A stretch of 64,000 nt of DNA from Dryocola sp032051265 (GTDB taxonomy: Bacteria; Pseudomonadota; Gammaproteobacteria; Enterobacterales; Enterobacteriaceae), in assembly GCA_032051265.1 (NCBI GenBank), contig DAMBYU010000002.1:248001-312000 (forward strand). Reading direction: 5' to 3'. Under the pieces are notes generated by a model. That model did no database searches. It had not been told where the DNA came from and saw only the letters and a list, made by a program, of their open reading frames with translations. Shown one piece after another: positions 51,230 through 59,984 of the stretch (position 1 is the stretch's first letter; each line of letters starts with the position of its first letter). Position numbers and translations under genes: made by a program.

Positions 51230-52369
51230 TTGTCAGACAGACGTAAAGCATACCCCAATTTTGATTCACGCCTTAGCATGGTACGCCAGCACGCCATCAA
51301 CGTAAGCGGCACATGGTTTCTTTGGGTAAACATACTTTTCTCCGCATTTATCCTCGGGCGTAATTATTTTTCTCCCGACAGCCTGGCAGCCGGGCCTCAT
51401 CATCCCCGGCATGTGCTGGAAACGTCACTGGTGCTGATACTGGCCCTGTCCGCAGCGGTGATTTTTATTCTGCGTATGGCCCCCGAACAGCAGGCGTCGT
51501 GGCTTAGCAAGCTAACGCGCGGGACGATAGTTTGCCTTAGCGGATTGTGGGCCCTGTGCTTTTACGTTTTTATCGCCAGCGGTGATGTCAGGATCGTTTT
51601 TCCGTTCTCGGCGCTGCTGATTTTTACCGCCCTGATTTCGTTGTATTTTGACGGACGGGTCCTGCTTAGCTTTACCTTACCAGTGTGGGCGGTCATTTTG
51701 ATATGTAACTTTGTCTATCCCACCACGCTCACCGCCCTGAATGCGATTTTATACGCGCTGATGGCGGCATTATTTGAGTCGGGGAGGCGAATTCTGCGGA
51801 GCTGGTTTGTGCTCGCTATTCGTCGCGAGCAGGAAAATGTCGATTTAATAAATCAATTAAAGCTGCTGGCTAACCGGGATCCTCTGACCGGCATCGCCAA
51901 CAGGCGTTCCTTCCAGTTGCTACTGGATAAAGAGATTCAGCGCCAGCATCAAACCAATGCTGAGCTCTCGCTCATCATGCTCGATGTCGACTACTTCAAA
52001 AAATATAACGACCGTTACGGGCATCAGGCGGGCGATGAATGCCTGATCAAAGTGGCGCGTTGTCTGGAGAGCGCCACGCGGAACAGTCAGGATATGGTGG
52101 CGCGCTTTGGCGGCGAAGAATTTATCATGCTGCTGCCGGATACCTCACAGCAGCATGCGGCGACGATTGCCGAACGCGTAAAAATAAACCTCCAGGCGAT
52201 GGCGCTGGAACATAAAGACTCCCCTGTCGCTCCCTTTGTAACGCTAAGCCAGGGCATCGCCAGCTGCGTTCCGGGCACCTCCGCCGCCCGGCTTATTGCC
52301 GAGGCTGATGCGGCGCTTTATCAGGCGAAAGAAGCGGGCAGAAATCGCTGGCAGCGTTACAAGCCTTAA
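51230..52369 (+). CDS. Membrane diguanylate cyclase (GGDEF)
   Basis: A 379-residue protein with about six N-terminal membrane helices (to about residue 190) and a C-terminal GGDEF domain. The active motif is GGEEF in RFGGEEFIML, with DVDYFKKYND and a catalytic metal-binding Asp present. The start is TTG with GGGAG 7 nt before it. It is predicted to make cyclic di-GMP; the membrane sensor resembles no domain I can name. In K-12 dgcM, which lacks membrane helices, lies near zntB, so this may be a positional but not structural equivalent. Confidence 0.85.
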   Translation: MSDRRKAYPNFDSRLSMVRQHAINVSGTWFLWVNILFSAFILGRNYFSPDSLAAGPHHPRHVLETSLVLILALSAAVIFILRMAPEQQASWLSKLTRGTIVCLSGLWALCFYVFIASGDVRIVFPFSALLIFTALISLYFDGRVLLSFTLPVWAVILICNFVYPTTLTALNAILYALMAALFESGRRILRSWFVLAIRREQENVDLINQLKLLANRDPLTGIANRRSFQLLLDKEIQRQHQTNAELSLIMLDVDYFKKYNDRYGHQAGDECLIKVARCLESATRNSQDMVARFGGEEFIMLLPDTSQQHAATIAERVKINLQAMALEHKDSPVAPFVTLSQGIASCVPGTSAARLIAEADAALYQAKEAGRNRWQRYKP

Positions 52370-52376
52370 GCTCCTG

Positions 52377-52643
52377 CTAGCGTAGCTGGCTGTCTTTGGA
52401 GCCGCGTCGGTTATAGCCTGAGAAAGTAGCTTTTCTGGTGTCCTCTTCCTGCTGGCATTTGACACATAGCCGCACGCCGGGAATCGCTTTACGACGTTGT
52501 TCAGGGATAGGTTCTCCGCACTCTTCACAATGCGTCAGGCTTTCCCCTGTTGGTAATTCACTGCGCGCGCGAGCAATAGCATCGTCTATCGTGCTGTCAA
52601 TTTGCTCCTGCACCGCGTCATCATTTGCCCAGCCTGATGCCAT
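52377..52643 (-). CDS. ybiI: DksA/TraR-type zinc finger protein YbiI
   Basis: An 88-residue protein with a C4 zinc finger (CEECGEPIP and LCVKCQQEED) in the TraR/DksA C-terminal form, and the conserved end GYNRRGSKDSQLR. Length and start equal E. coli YbiI. The role is unproven. It is convergent with the diguanylate cyclase gene, 7 bp apart. Confidence 0.93.
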   Translation of the reverse strand: MASGWANDDAVQEQIDSTIDDAIARARSELPTGESLTHCEECGEPIPEQRRKAIPGVRLCVKCQQEEDTRKATFSGYNRRGSKDSQLR

Positions 52644-52675
52644 ATTCCACCTCAGAATAGTTGGTGCCTGAGTTA

Positions 52676-52834
52676 TTAATAATAGCAGATGGGTAAAGCA
52701 GGTATTTCTGCGAAGGCCGCGCTCGCCGCACCTTTTTGTTCAAAGAGAATAAGACGCCTCGCCTCCTGCAGAAGCAGCTGTTTCTGGTATTGCAGCGGAG
52801 CGAGCAGCGTAACTTTTTGTAAACGCACAGATCC
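52676..52834 (-). pseudogene. AraC-family HTH remnant
   Basis: The minus strand reads SPLQ-type AraC sequence: LLAPLQYQKQLLLQEARRL, then EQKGAASAAFAE, before a stop. This is the linker and second helix-turn-helix of an AraC regulator. The first recognition helix and ligand domain are missing, and the end is frameshifted. No start is visible. Confidence 0.6.
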
Positions 52835-52855
52835 CTTTGGTTAACAGAAAATGCT

Positions 52856-52881
52856 ATTCCCCGCCCTTATGGGCAGGGAAT
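52856..52881 (-). terminator. Terminator after mppA
   Basis: ATTCCCCGCCC / GGGCAGGGAAT stem with a TTAT loop and one mismatch, 15 nt past the mppA stop; the following tract on the minus strand is only partly T-rich. Confidence 0.6.
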
Positions 52882-52895
52882 AAACATGCAGGCAA

Positions 52896-54515
52896 TCAGT
52901 GCGCCACGATGTACATCGTGCGGCTGTAAGCCATATCTTCCGGGTTGTTGATCGGATATCCCTTCAGCCACGGCTTAATCAGGCGTCCGTTGGTGTACTG
53001 GTAAACCGGGGCGATCGGTGCCTGCTCCTGAATGATCCTTTCAGCCTGGTTGTAGAATTTATTACGCGCGGCCTCCGTCACTTCCAGGCTCGCCTGGGTC
53101 ATGACTTTGTCGTAGGCAGGTGAATTGAAGCGCGCAATGTTGCCGCTGTGGGTTGAGGTCATCAGCGACAGGAAGGTTGAAGCCTCGTTGTAATCTCCTA
53201 TCCAGTTGGCACGAATCACATCGAAATTGCCGGTATGGCGGCTGTCGATATACGTTTTCCATTCCTGATTTTTTAATTTCACATCTACGCCAAGGTTTTT
53301 CTTCCACATCGAAGCCACCGCAATGGCTATTTTCTGATGGTTTTCCGAGGTGTTATACAGCAGTGAAAGTTTAAGCGGTTTATTGGCATCATAGCCTGCC
53401 GCGCGCAGCAGGGTTTTTGCCTGAGCATTCAGCTCCTCCTGGCTCATCTGCTCAAACGGCGAAGGCTCAGGTTTGAAGCCCGCCGTCACGTCCGGCGTAA
53501 AGCGCCAGGCTGGTTTTTCGCCTGTTCCGAGCACCTTCTCCGCCAGCAATCTACGATCGATAGTCATGCTCAACGCCAGGCGAACCCTCGCATCTGCGGT
53601 AGGGCCTTTTTGCGTATTGAATGCGTAATAATAAGTGCCGAGCTGCGGCGGCGTGTAGACCTGGCCCGGAATATCCTTCAGCAGCTTCTGGTACATGGTT
53701 TTCGGGAAGGACTCGGTGATATCAATATCGCCTGCCAGGTAGCGTTTTGTTGCCGCGGTCTCCTGGTTAATGGGGATAAAGGTCACTTTGGTCAGCACGG
53801 TCTTGCCGTTATCCCAGTAGCTTTTATTCGCTACCAGTACCAGTTTTTCATTTACCACACGTTCAGTCAGGGTAAACGCGCCGTTTCCAATCAGGTTGCC
53901 GGGTTTGGTCCAGTCCTGGCCCAGTTTTTCCACCGTGGCTTTAGGAACCGGATAGAGCGAGAAGTTCGCCGTCAGACTTGGGAAGTATGCAACTGGCTTG
54001 TCGAGCTGAATACGCAGCGTGTGGGCATCCACCGCCGTCACGCCCAGCTTATCCGCCGGCATTTTGCCATCGATGATTGCCTGCGCGTTCGTTATGCCTG
54101 CAAGGGCCGCAAACCAGGCAAAGGGGGAGGTATTTTCAGGATTAACCAGGCGCTGCCAGCTATAAACGAAATCTTCTGCCGTGACCGGGGAGCCGTCAGA
54201 CCAGCGGGCATCGTCACGCAGGGTAAACGTCCAGGTACGGTTATCATTGCTTTGCCATTTTGTCGCAACGCCCGGAATCAGCTCACCTTTTTCATTCTCA
54301 TTCACCAGCCCTTCGAAGAGATCGCGAATAACCTGAATTTCCGGCAGGCCAACGGCTTTAACCGGATCTAAAGATGCAGGCTCATCTTTAATATGACGAA
54401 CCAGTTCCTGATTGGGAGCCAGTTTGGTACCGGCAGGCACGTCTGCTGCCCAGGCCGCCGAAAACGTGCAGGCCACTGCCAGCGCGCAGCAGGTAATACG
54501 AAAAGTTTTTTTCAT
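52896..54515 (-). CDS. mppA: Murein tripeptide-binding protein MppA
   Basis: A 539-residue periplasmic solute-binding protein of family 5 with a signal peptide (LAVACTFSAAWA-A). It matches E. coli MppA along most of its length, including LVRHIKDEPASLDP, YLAGDIDITESFP and the end AYSRTMYIV. It delivers L-Ala-gamma-D-Glu-mesoDap to the Opp permease. It is divergent from mpaA, the next step of recycling, with a 270-bp gap that contains no recognised gene. Confidence 0.93.
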   Translation of the reverse strand: MKKTFRITCCALAVACTFSAAWAADVPAGTKLAPNQELVRHIKDEPASLDPVKAVGLPEIQVIRDLFEGLVNENEKGELIPGVATKWQSNDNRTWTFTLRDDARWSDGSPVTAEDFVYSWQRLVNPENTSPFAWFAALAGITNAQAIIDGKMPADKLGVTAVDAHTLRIQLDKPVAYFPSLTANFSLYPVPKATVEKLGQDWTKPGNLIGNGAFTLTERVVNEKLVLVANKSYWDNGKTVLTKVTFIPINQETAATKRYLAGDIDITESFPKTMYQKLLKDIPGQVYTPPQLGTYYYAFNTQKGPTADARVRLALSMTIDRRLLAEKVLGTGEKPAWRFTPDVTAGFKPEPSPFEQMSQEELNAQAKTLLRAAGYDANKPLKLSLLYNTSENHQKIAIAVASMWKKNLGVDVKLKNQEWKTYIDSRHTGNFDVIRANWIGDYNEASTFLSLMTSTHSGNIARFNSPAYDKVMTQASLEVTEAARNKFYNQAERIIQEQAPIAPVYQYTNGRLIKPWLKGYPINNPEDMAYSRTMYIVAH

Positions 54516-54785
54516 CAGTTACCTTTTAAGGGTTCATTTTTTGGCGTTAAAAACACCGCTGTTCGACGGATAATGTCGCGCAATTGCTTGTTTTGCAATT
54601 AAGAAGAGCAAACAAGCTGCCGCAATGCAACCGTCGTGGGAAATTAAATTCTTATAACTTGAGCGCTGTCATCTACCGCAGCAGGGTCAGGCCTGCGAAC
54701 AAACCGACGGCCAATTGTTTCAGATGAGATTTTCGCTAAACGCTGCTATTAATGTTAAAAGCTATTAACTTCCATAAGGATTTCT

Positions 54786-55493
54786 ATGCCAGGTCATCGC
54801 CCTCGCCCACAACGTGGTCATTTGCCTCCCGGCAGCGAGCGTTACGGTAAATCTGTATTTGGCGCACCTTTACTGTGGTTCCCGGCAAGCCCGAGCGAAA
54901 CCCGCAGCGGGTTGATCATTGCCGGAACACACGGCGATGAAAACGCAGCGGTAGTGACGCTTTCCTGCGCCCTGCGCACGCTTGAGTCAACATATCGCCG
55001 TCATCATGTTGTGCTTGCCGTCAATCCGGACGGCTGTCAGCTAGGCCTGCGCGCCAATGCCAACGGCGTCGATCTGAACCGTAACTTTCCTGCGGCAAAC
55101 TGGAAAGCAGGTGAAACGGTCTATCGCTGGAATAGCAGTGCGGATCAACGCGACGTGGTTTTATCAACCGGTGCAAAGCCCGGCTCCGAGCCAGAAACTA
55201 CGGCGCTCTGCCAGCTAATTCATTCGCTCCAGCCGGCATGGGTCGTGTCGTTTCACGATCCGCTGGGCTGCATTGAAGATCCCGATAATTCTCTGCTGGG
55301 CAACTGGCTGGCAGACGCCTTTGCATTACCGCTGGTGACAAGCGTTGGCTATGAAACGCCGGGATCGTTTGGCAGCTGGTGTGCGGATCTCAATCTGCCG
55401 TGCATCACGGCTGAATTTCCGCCCGTATCGGCCGATGAGGCCAGTGAGCGTTACCTTGAGGCGATGATGGGGTTGCTGCACTGGCATAAGTAG
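54786..55493 (+). CDS. mpaA: Murein tripeptide amidase MpaA
   Basis: A 235-residue zinc carboxypeptidase of the M14 type that splits the gamma-D-Glu-Dap bond of murein tripeptide. Zinc ligands are in GTHGDE and in SFHDP, and NRNFPAANWK is present. It is cytoplasmic, with no signal peptide. Lies convergent with ycjG, whose product acts on the released dipeptide. Confidence 0.94.
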   Translation: MPGHRPRPQRGHLPPGSERYGKSVFGAPLLWFPASPSETRSGLIIAGTHGDENAAVVTLSCALRTLESTYRRHHVVLAVNPDGCQLGLRANANGVDLNRNFPAANWKAGETVYRWNSSADQRDVVLSTGAKPGSEPETTALCQLIHSLQPAWVVSFHDPLGCIEDPDNSLLGNWLADAFALPLVTSVGYETPGSFGSWCADLNLPCITAEFPPVSADEASERYLEAMMGLLHWHK

Positions 55494-55500
55494 GCAGGGG

Positions 55501-56466
55501 TTAAGGGTAAAGTTTCCCGCTTTCGAAATGCAGGGCTGGTTCTACATCTACCGCCAGCCACGTCGGGCCATCCAGATCGGCAAAGCGAACCATTGCTGCC
55601 AGCGGTATTGCTGCGGCAATGGCGCGCGAAGTGCAAAGCATGCAGCCAAGCATCACATCAAAACCCTGCTCGCGTGCCGCCCGCATTAAGGCCAGCGCTT
55701 CGGTCAGCCCGCCGGTTTTATCCAGCTTCACGTTTACCATCTCATAGCGCCCTTTCAGCCCCGCCAGGCTTTCACACGTGTGGCAGCTTTCATCGGCGCA
55801 AATCGGCAGCGGATGGATAAAGTTCGCCAGCGCGCCGTCTTCGCTGGCAGGAAGCGGCTGTTCAAGCATCGCGACGTTCAAATCCGCCAGCAGCTGGCAG
55901 CGTGCGGCCAGGCCTTCACTGTGCCAGGCCTCATTAGCGTCGACAATCAGCACGGCCTCCGGCACTGCCGCGCGAATGGCAACCATGCGTTCGGTAATCA
56001 GGCGATCGTCGAGTTTCACTTTCAGCAGACGTGCGCCCTTTTCCCACAGCAATGCGGCGGCGGCGGCCATATGCTCAGGAGCGGCAATACTTACCGTTTG
56101 CGCGGTAGTTATCATCTCCGGCAGTTCAACGCCTGCAAGGTGCGCCACAAAAACGCCTTTGCGCCGCGCTTCCAGATCCCACAACGCGCTGTCCACGGCA
56201 TTGCGGGCCGCCCCTGCGGGTAGAGCCTGCTGTAATTCTTCACGCGTCATGCCCAGTTCCAGCTGCGGGATTATCGTAGTAATTTGCGCCAGCACTGAGG
56301 CCTCGCTTTCGCCATAACGCGGATAAGGCGTGCATTCCCCTACGGCTTTGATGCCATCTTCTTCAAGTTCAACCACCACCACAACCGCCTCGCTGCGCGT
56401 GCCGCGTGAGATAACAAACGGGGTATGCAGCGGCCATGCTTCCTGATAAACCTTAACTGTTCTCAT
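55501..56466 (-). CDS. ycjG: L-Ala-D/L-Glu epimerase YcjG
   Basis: A 321-residue enolase-superfamily enzyme that epimerises L-Ala-D-Glu in murein peptide recycling. The KxK base is in LLKVKLD, metal ligands are in LIVDANE, MLEQPL and ICADES, and the second Lys is in NVKLDKTGG. The start at 56466 matches the E. coli length; an ATG 15 bases upstream is possible. Confidence 0.94.
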   Translation of the reverse strand: MRTVKVYQEAWPLHTPFVISRGTRSEAVVVVVELEEDGIKAVGECTPYPRYGESEASVLAQITTIIPQLELGMTREELQQALPAGAARNAVDSALWDLEARRKGVFVAHLAGVELPEMITTAQTVSIAAPEHMAAAAALLWEKGARLLKVKLDDRLITERMVAIRAAVPEAVLIVDANEAWHSEGLAARCQLLADLNVAMLEQPLPASEDGALANFIHPLPICADESCHTCESLAGLKGRYEMVNVKLDKTGGLTEALALMRAAREQGFDVMLGCMLCTSRAIAAAIPLAAMVRFADLDGPTWLAVDVEPALHFESGKLYP

Positions 56467-56605
56467 CGCTAACCTTGTCATCGGGGTTTTTGCTCAGTAT
56501 AGGGGCGAACACTTTTACGTGCAGTATCAGTTTTTTATATTCATCCGGGGAATCCTGGAATACACTGCATGCGGCGTTAATTATATGTAAACAGGAAAAT
56601 TAAAC

Positions 56606-57112
56606 ATGTCACAACTCGTTCATTTCCAGGGCAACCCGGTTGCGGTCGCCGGTCAAATTCCACAGGCTGGCAGCAAAGCCGCTGCTTTCTCACTGGTTGC
56701 AAAAGACCTCTCTGACGTTGCGCTGAGCCAGTTCGCGGGCAAACGTAAAGTGCTGAACATTTTCCCAAGCATCGACACCGGCGTTTGCGCGGCATCCGTG
56801 CGTAAATTCAACCAACTGGCGACCGAGATGGATAACACCGTTGTTCTGTGTGTTTCCGCTGACCTGCCGTTCGCGCAGTCTCGCTTCTGCGGCGCAGAAG
56901 GCCTGAGCAATGTGGTCACCCTGTCTACTCTGCGTAACCCTGAGTTCCAGCAGGATTACGGTGTGGGCATCGCCGAAGGCGCGCTGAAAGGTCTGACGGC
57001 CCGTGCGGTTGTTGTGATCAACGAAAAAGATGAAGTGGTGTTCAGCCAGTTAGTTAATGAAATTACTAACGAGCCGGATTACGCTGCAGCACTGGAAGCC
57101 CTGAAGGCTTAA
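56606..57112 (+). CDS. tpx: Lipid hydroperoxide peroxidase Tpx
   Basis: A 168-residue atypical 2-Cys peroxiredoxin. The peroxidatic Cys61 is in SIDTGVCAAS and the resolving Cys95 in QSRFCGAEG. It is reduced by thioredoxin. It is divergent from ycjG. A 10-bp stem with a GGAA loop follows its stop. Confidence 0.96.
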   Translation: MSQLVHFQGNPVAVAGQIPQAGSKAAAFSLVAKDLSDVALSQFAGKRKVLNIFPSIDTGVCAASVRKFNQLATEMDNTVVLCVSADLPFAQSRFCGAEGLSNVVTLSTLRNPEFQQDYGVGIAEGALKGLTARAVVVINEKDEVVFSQLVNEITNEPDYAAALEALKA

Positions 57113-57118
57113 GGTGTG

Positions 57119-57142
57119 AATGTCCCCCGGAAGGGGGACATT
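57119..57142. terminator. Terminator-like hairpin after tpx
   Basis: Perfect AATGTCCCCC / GGGGGACATT stem with GGAA loop followed by TTTAATTA; may serve both tpx and convergent tyrR. Confidence 0.75.
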
Positions 57143-57196
57143 TAATTACTGAAAAAGAAAGCAAAAGCTGGGTGTTCTTGCTTTTTGGTTAAAGGA

Positions 57197-58759
57197 TTAC
57201 TCTTCGGATTTACGCTGGCTCAGGCCATATTCGCGCAGCTTATTGGCAATAGCCGTATGCGACACGCCAAGACGTTTTGCCAGCTTGCGGGTGCTTGGAT
57301 AGGTACGATAAAGCTGGGTCAGGACAGATCGTTCAAAGCGACGCGAAATATCATCTAACGTCCCTTCCATCGCTTCTTCGCCAACGGCCAGGCTCGCGGT
57401 GTCAAAGTCAGGCAGCAGGATATCCTGCGGGCGCAACTCGTAGCCTTCCAGTTGGGTTAAGGCGCGATAGATAGCGTTTTTTAACTGACGGACATTACCC
57501 GGCCAACCGTAACGTGTTAATACGCTACTGAGATCGTTTGCCAGTTTAGGACGCGGTACGCCCTGCTCATCGGCAAAGCGCGCTACAAACAGTTCGGTAA
57601 GCGGCATAATATCCTGCGGACGATCCCGCAGCGGCGGCAGATTTAGCGTCAGCACATTCAGGCGATAATACAGATCCTCGCGGAACTCACCTTTCTGTAC
57701 CAGCTCCACCAAATTTTTCTGCGTCGCGCAGATCACGCGTACATCAACATGGACTTCATGCTCTTCGCCTACGCGGCGGAACGTACCATCGTTGAGGAAA
57801 CGTAGCAGCTTGGTTTGCATGCGCGGCGACATTTCGCCGATCTCATCGAGCAGCACCGAGCCGCCATTCGCCTGCTCAAAGAAGCCTTTTTTCCCTTCGA
57901 CTGCGTTGGCATAGGCTCCCGGCGCATGGCCGAATAATTCGCTCTCAACAACATCATCCGGCATCGAACCGCAGTTCAGCGCCAGGTAAGGTTTTTGCGC
58001 ACGCGGGCTGCTGAGGTGGCAGGCATGGGCGAGCAAATCTTTTCCGGTGCCGGTGTCGCCAACGATTAACAGCGGGGCGTTCAGCAGCGCCAGCTTATGC
58101 GCCTGTTCGACGACGTGACGCATTTTTGGGCTGACCGCAATGATCTGGCTGAATGCGCTGGTGTCGGCCTGAGTGATATTCTGCAGCTGGCGACCCATAC
58201 GTACCGTGGAACGCAGCATCACTACCGCGCCAACCAGCATCGGCAGTTTATCTTCACCCTCCAGGTGCACCGGCGTAATTTCCATCAGGAAATTTTGTCC
58301 GTTGATAACTACGTGTTCGGTATGAGAATCCGCAGGTGCGCCTTCAAGCCAGCGCATAAAGTTAAAGCCGTTGATAAGACTCGCCGCGTTATGATTACGC
58401 AGCTTATCTTCGCCCTGCCCGAACAACGCGCAGCTTGCCGGGTTGGCCAGTTCAACTTTGCTTTTCATATCCAGCGACAGCACGGGTTCTGGCAGCGCTT
58501 CAAGCAAAGCGCTCAGCGCCCGGTGCTCGCGTTCGGATGGCATCCACGGCACCGTGCGCACGTCCTTCACGCCCGGGATGCGCCGGATTTCAGCCATAAG
58601 GCTGCTAAATGAATCGAAATCCAGAGTGGAGAAATTCAGGTAAATGAGCCCAACCGGGTCAATTTCTATGCCTCGTAAATCAATGCCACGCAGCACTAAT
58701 AAATCGAGTAATTCGCGTGTCAGACCAAGGCGGTCTTCACAAAAGACTTCCAGACGCAT
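57197..58759 (-). CDS. tyrR: Aromatic amino acid regulator TyrR
   Basis: A 520-residue regulator with an ACT domain (about 1-70), a PAS domain (about 80-190), an AAA+ domain (Walker A GDTGTGKD) and a C-terminal Fis-type HTH. The sigma-54 contact loop is FGHAPGAYANA rather than GAFTGA, as in E. coli TyrR, which acts on sigma-70 promoters. It controls aromatic biosynthesis and transport genes elsewhere. Seven residues longer than the K-12 protein as I recall it. Confidence 0.95.
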   Translation of the reverse strand: MRLEVFCEDRLGLTRELLDLLVLRGIDLRGIEIDPVGLIYLNFSTLDFDSFSSLMAEIRRIPGVKDVRTVPWMPSEREHRALSALLEALPEPVLSLDMKSKVELANPASCALFGQGEDKLRNHNAASLINGFNFMRWLEGAPADSHTEHVVINGQNFLMEITPVHLEGEDKLPMLVGAVVMLRSTVRMGRQLQNITQADTSAFSQIIAVSPKMRHVVEQAHKLALLNAPLLIVGDTGTGKDLLAHACHLSSPRAQKPYLALNCGSMPDDVVESELFGHAPGAYANAVEGKKGFFEQANGGSVLLDEIGEMSPRMQTKLLRFLNDGTFRRVGEEHEVHVDVRVICATQKNLVELVQKGEFREDLYYRLNVLTLNLPPLRDRPQDIMPLTELFVARFADEQGVPRPKLANDLSSVLTRYGWPGNVRQLKNAIYRALTQLEGYELRPQDILLPDFDTASLAVGEEAMEGTLDDISRRFERSVLTQLYRTYPSTRKLAKRLGVSHTAIANKLREYGLSQRKSEE

Positions 58760-58919
58760 GGAGGTGACCTTTCTTCGCTTTAAAACGGCATCATTGGGTA
58801 GAGTAATAATACTCCAGATACCCGCGGGTCAGAAGAGATGTGTGAAGAAAAGTTGACAGATAAGTCACTGAATGGGGGGAGAGCCGTAAAGCCAGACGGT
58901 CACGGCATTACCCCCTTTG

Positions 58920-59984
58920 TCACATTGTGGGTTTGGTTTTGCTTTTGCTCATCGTTTCTTTAAGCTGCACCAGCAGCTGACGACGGAAATCCCCAAGGCG
59001 TGGTTTATCGTCATTCATCCATGGCAACGGGCGGCAGAGCTCCATGGCTTTAATACCAAGGCGCGCGGTGAGCAACCCGGCACCAATCCCCTGTGCAGCG
59101 CGTGCTGAAAGGCGAGCGGCAATATCCTGCCCGATCCAATCCATCCCTACTTCACGCACCAGTTCGCTTGCGCCTGCGAACGCGATGTTCAGCAGCACCA
59201 GGCGGAACAGGCGTATACGGCTGAAATAGCCCAGTTCAATACCATACAGCGTGGCGATGCGGTTGATCAGGCGCAGGTTGCGCCAGGCAATAAAGGCCAT
59301 ATCCACCAGCGCCAGCGGGCTGACCGCGATCATCAAAGTCGATTCGGCTGCAGAGCGGCTGATTTCCCGACGAGCCTGGCCGTCCAGCACCGGCTGCACC
59401 AGCTGAGCATAAAGCGCGACGATTTCACGATCGTTTTGCGTTTCGTGAATTGCTGCGTACCAGCGCTGTAATGCCGGGTGGCCCTGGTCCAGGCCAGCCT
59501 GTCGCGCCAGTTTTTCGCAAAAAGCGCGACCTTTTCCTATGCTGTGGCTGTGGAGTAAATCTCGCGCTTCATCACGTTCTTCCGCACGCTGGCGCAGACG
59601 CCACAAGCGCCGCCATTCTGTTGCGATAGAACCAACGCCAGCCGCAACAATTAAGCCGCCTGCAATGCCGCCGCCCAGCGCAATCCAGTCCTGAGTGACA
59701 TATGCGTTATGCGTCCACTGCACGCCCTGGGCAACGACGCTTATCCCAAACAAACCCAGCCCAGCGGTAACCATACGCCGCCAGATGCTGCGTTTCGGGC
59801 GCAGCGCCGCTTCCACGACGGCTTCGGCCTGGCTTTCTTCCTCCGCTTCATCAAGCGTTGCCAGCGCGGGAGTAAACTTCTCCGCTTCCGGCTCGCTGAA
59901 AGCGTGCGCGGATTTATAAGCCTGCTCTTTTTCCACGTCCAGCGACTGCGCGAAGTCGATCCGCGGTTTCAAAGGTTCGTTCAT
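58920..59984 (-). CDS. ycjF: Inner-membrane protein YcjF (DUF697)
   Basis: A 354-residue protein with an acidic N-terminal region, a pair of membrane helices (about residues 70-125) and a C-terminal DUF697 domain. Its start overlaps the ycjX stop (ATGA). It is thought to work with the YcjX nucleotidase in stress; the biochemical role is unclear. It is followed by tyrR, also on the minus strand, as in E. coli. Confidence 0.92.
   Translation of the reverse strand: MNEPLKPRIDFAQSLDVEKEQAYKSAHAFSEPEAEKFTPALATLDEAEEESQAEAVVEAALRPKRSIWRRMVTAGLGLFGISVVAQGVQWTHNAYVTQDWIALGGGIAGGLIVAAGVGSIATEWRRLWRLRQRAEERDEARDLLHSHSIGKGRAFCEKLARQAGLDQGHPALQRWYAAIHETQNDREIVALYAQLVQPVLDGQARREISRSAAESTLMIAVSPLALVDMAFIAWRNLRLINRIATLYGIELGYFSRIRLFRLVLLNIAFAGASELVREVGMDWIGQDIAARLSARAAQGIGAGLLTARLGIKAMELCRPLPWMNDDKPRLGDFRRQLLVQLKETMSKSKTKPTM

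Noticed and set aside
53610..54371. 253-codon plus-strand frame opposite mppA
   Set aside because: Shadow of a conserved gene; the product has no recognisable domain.
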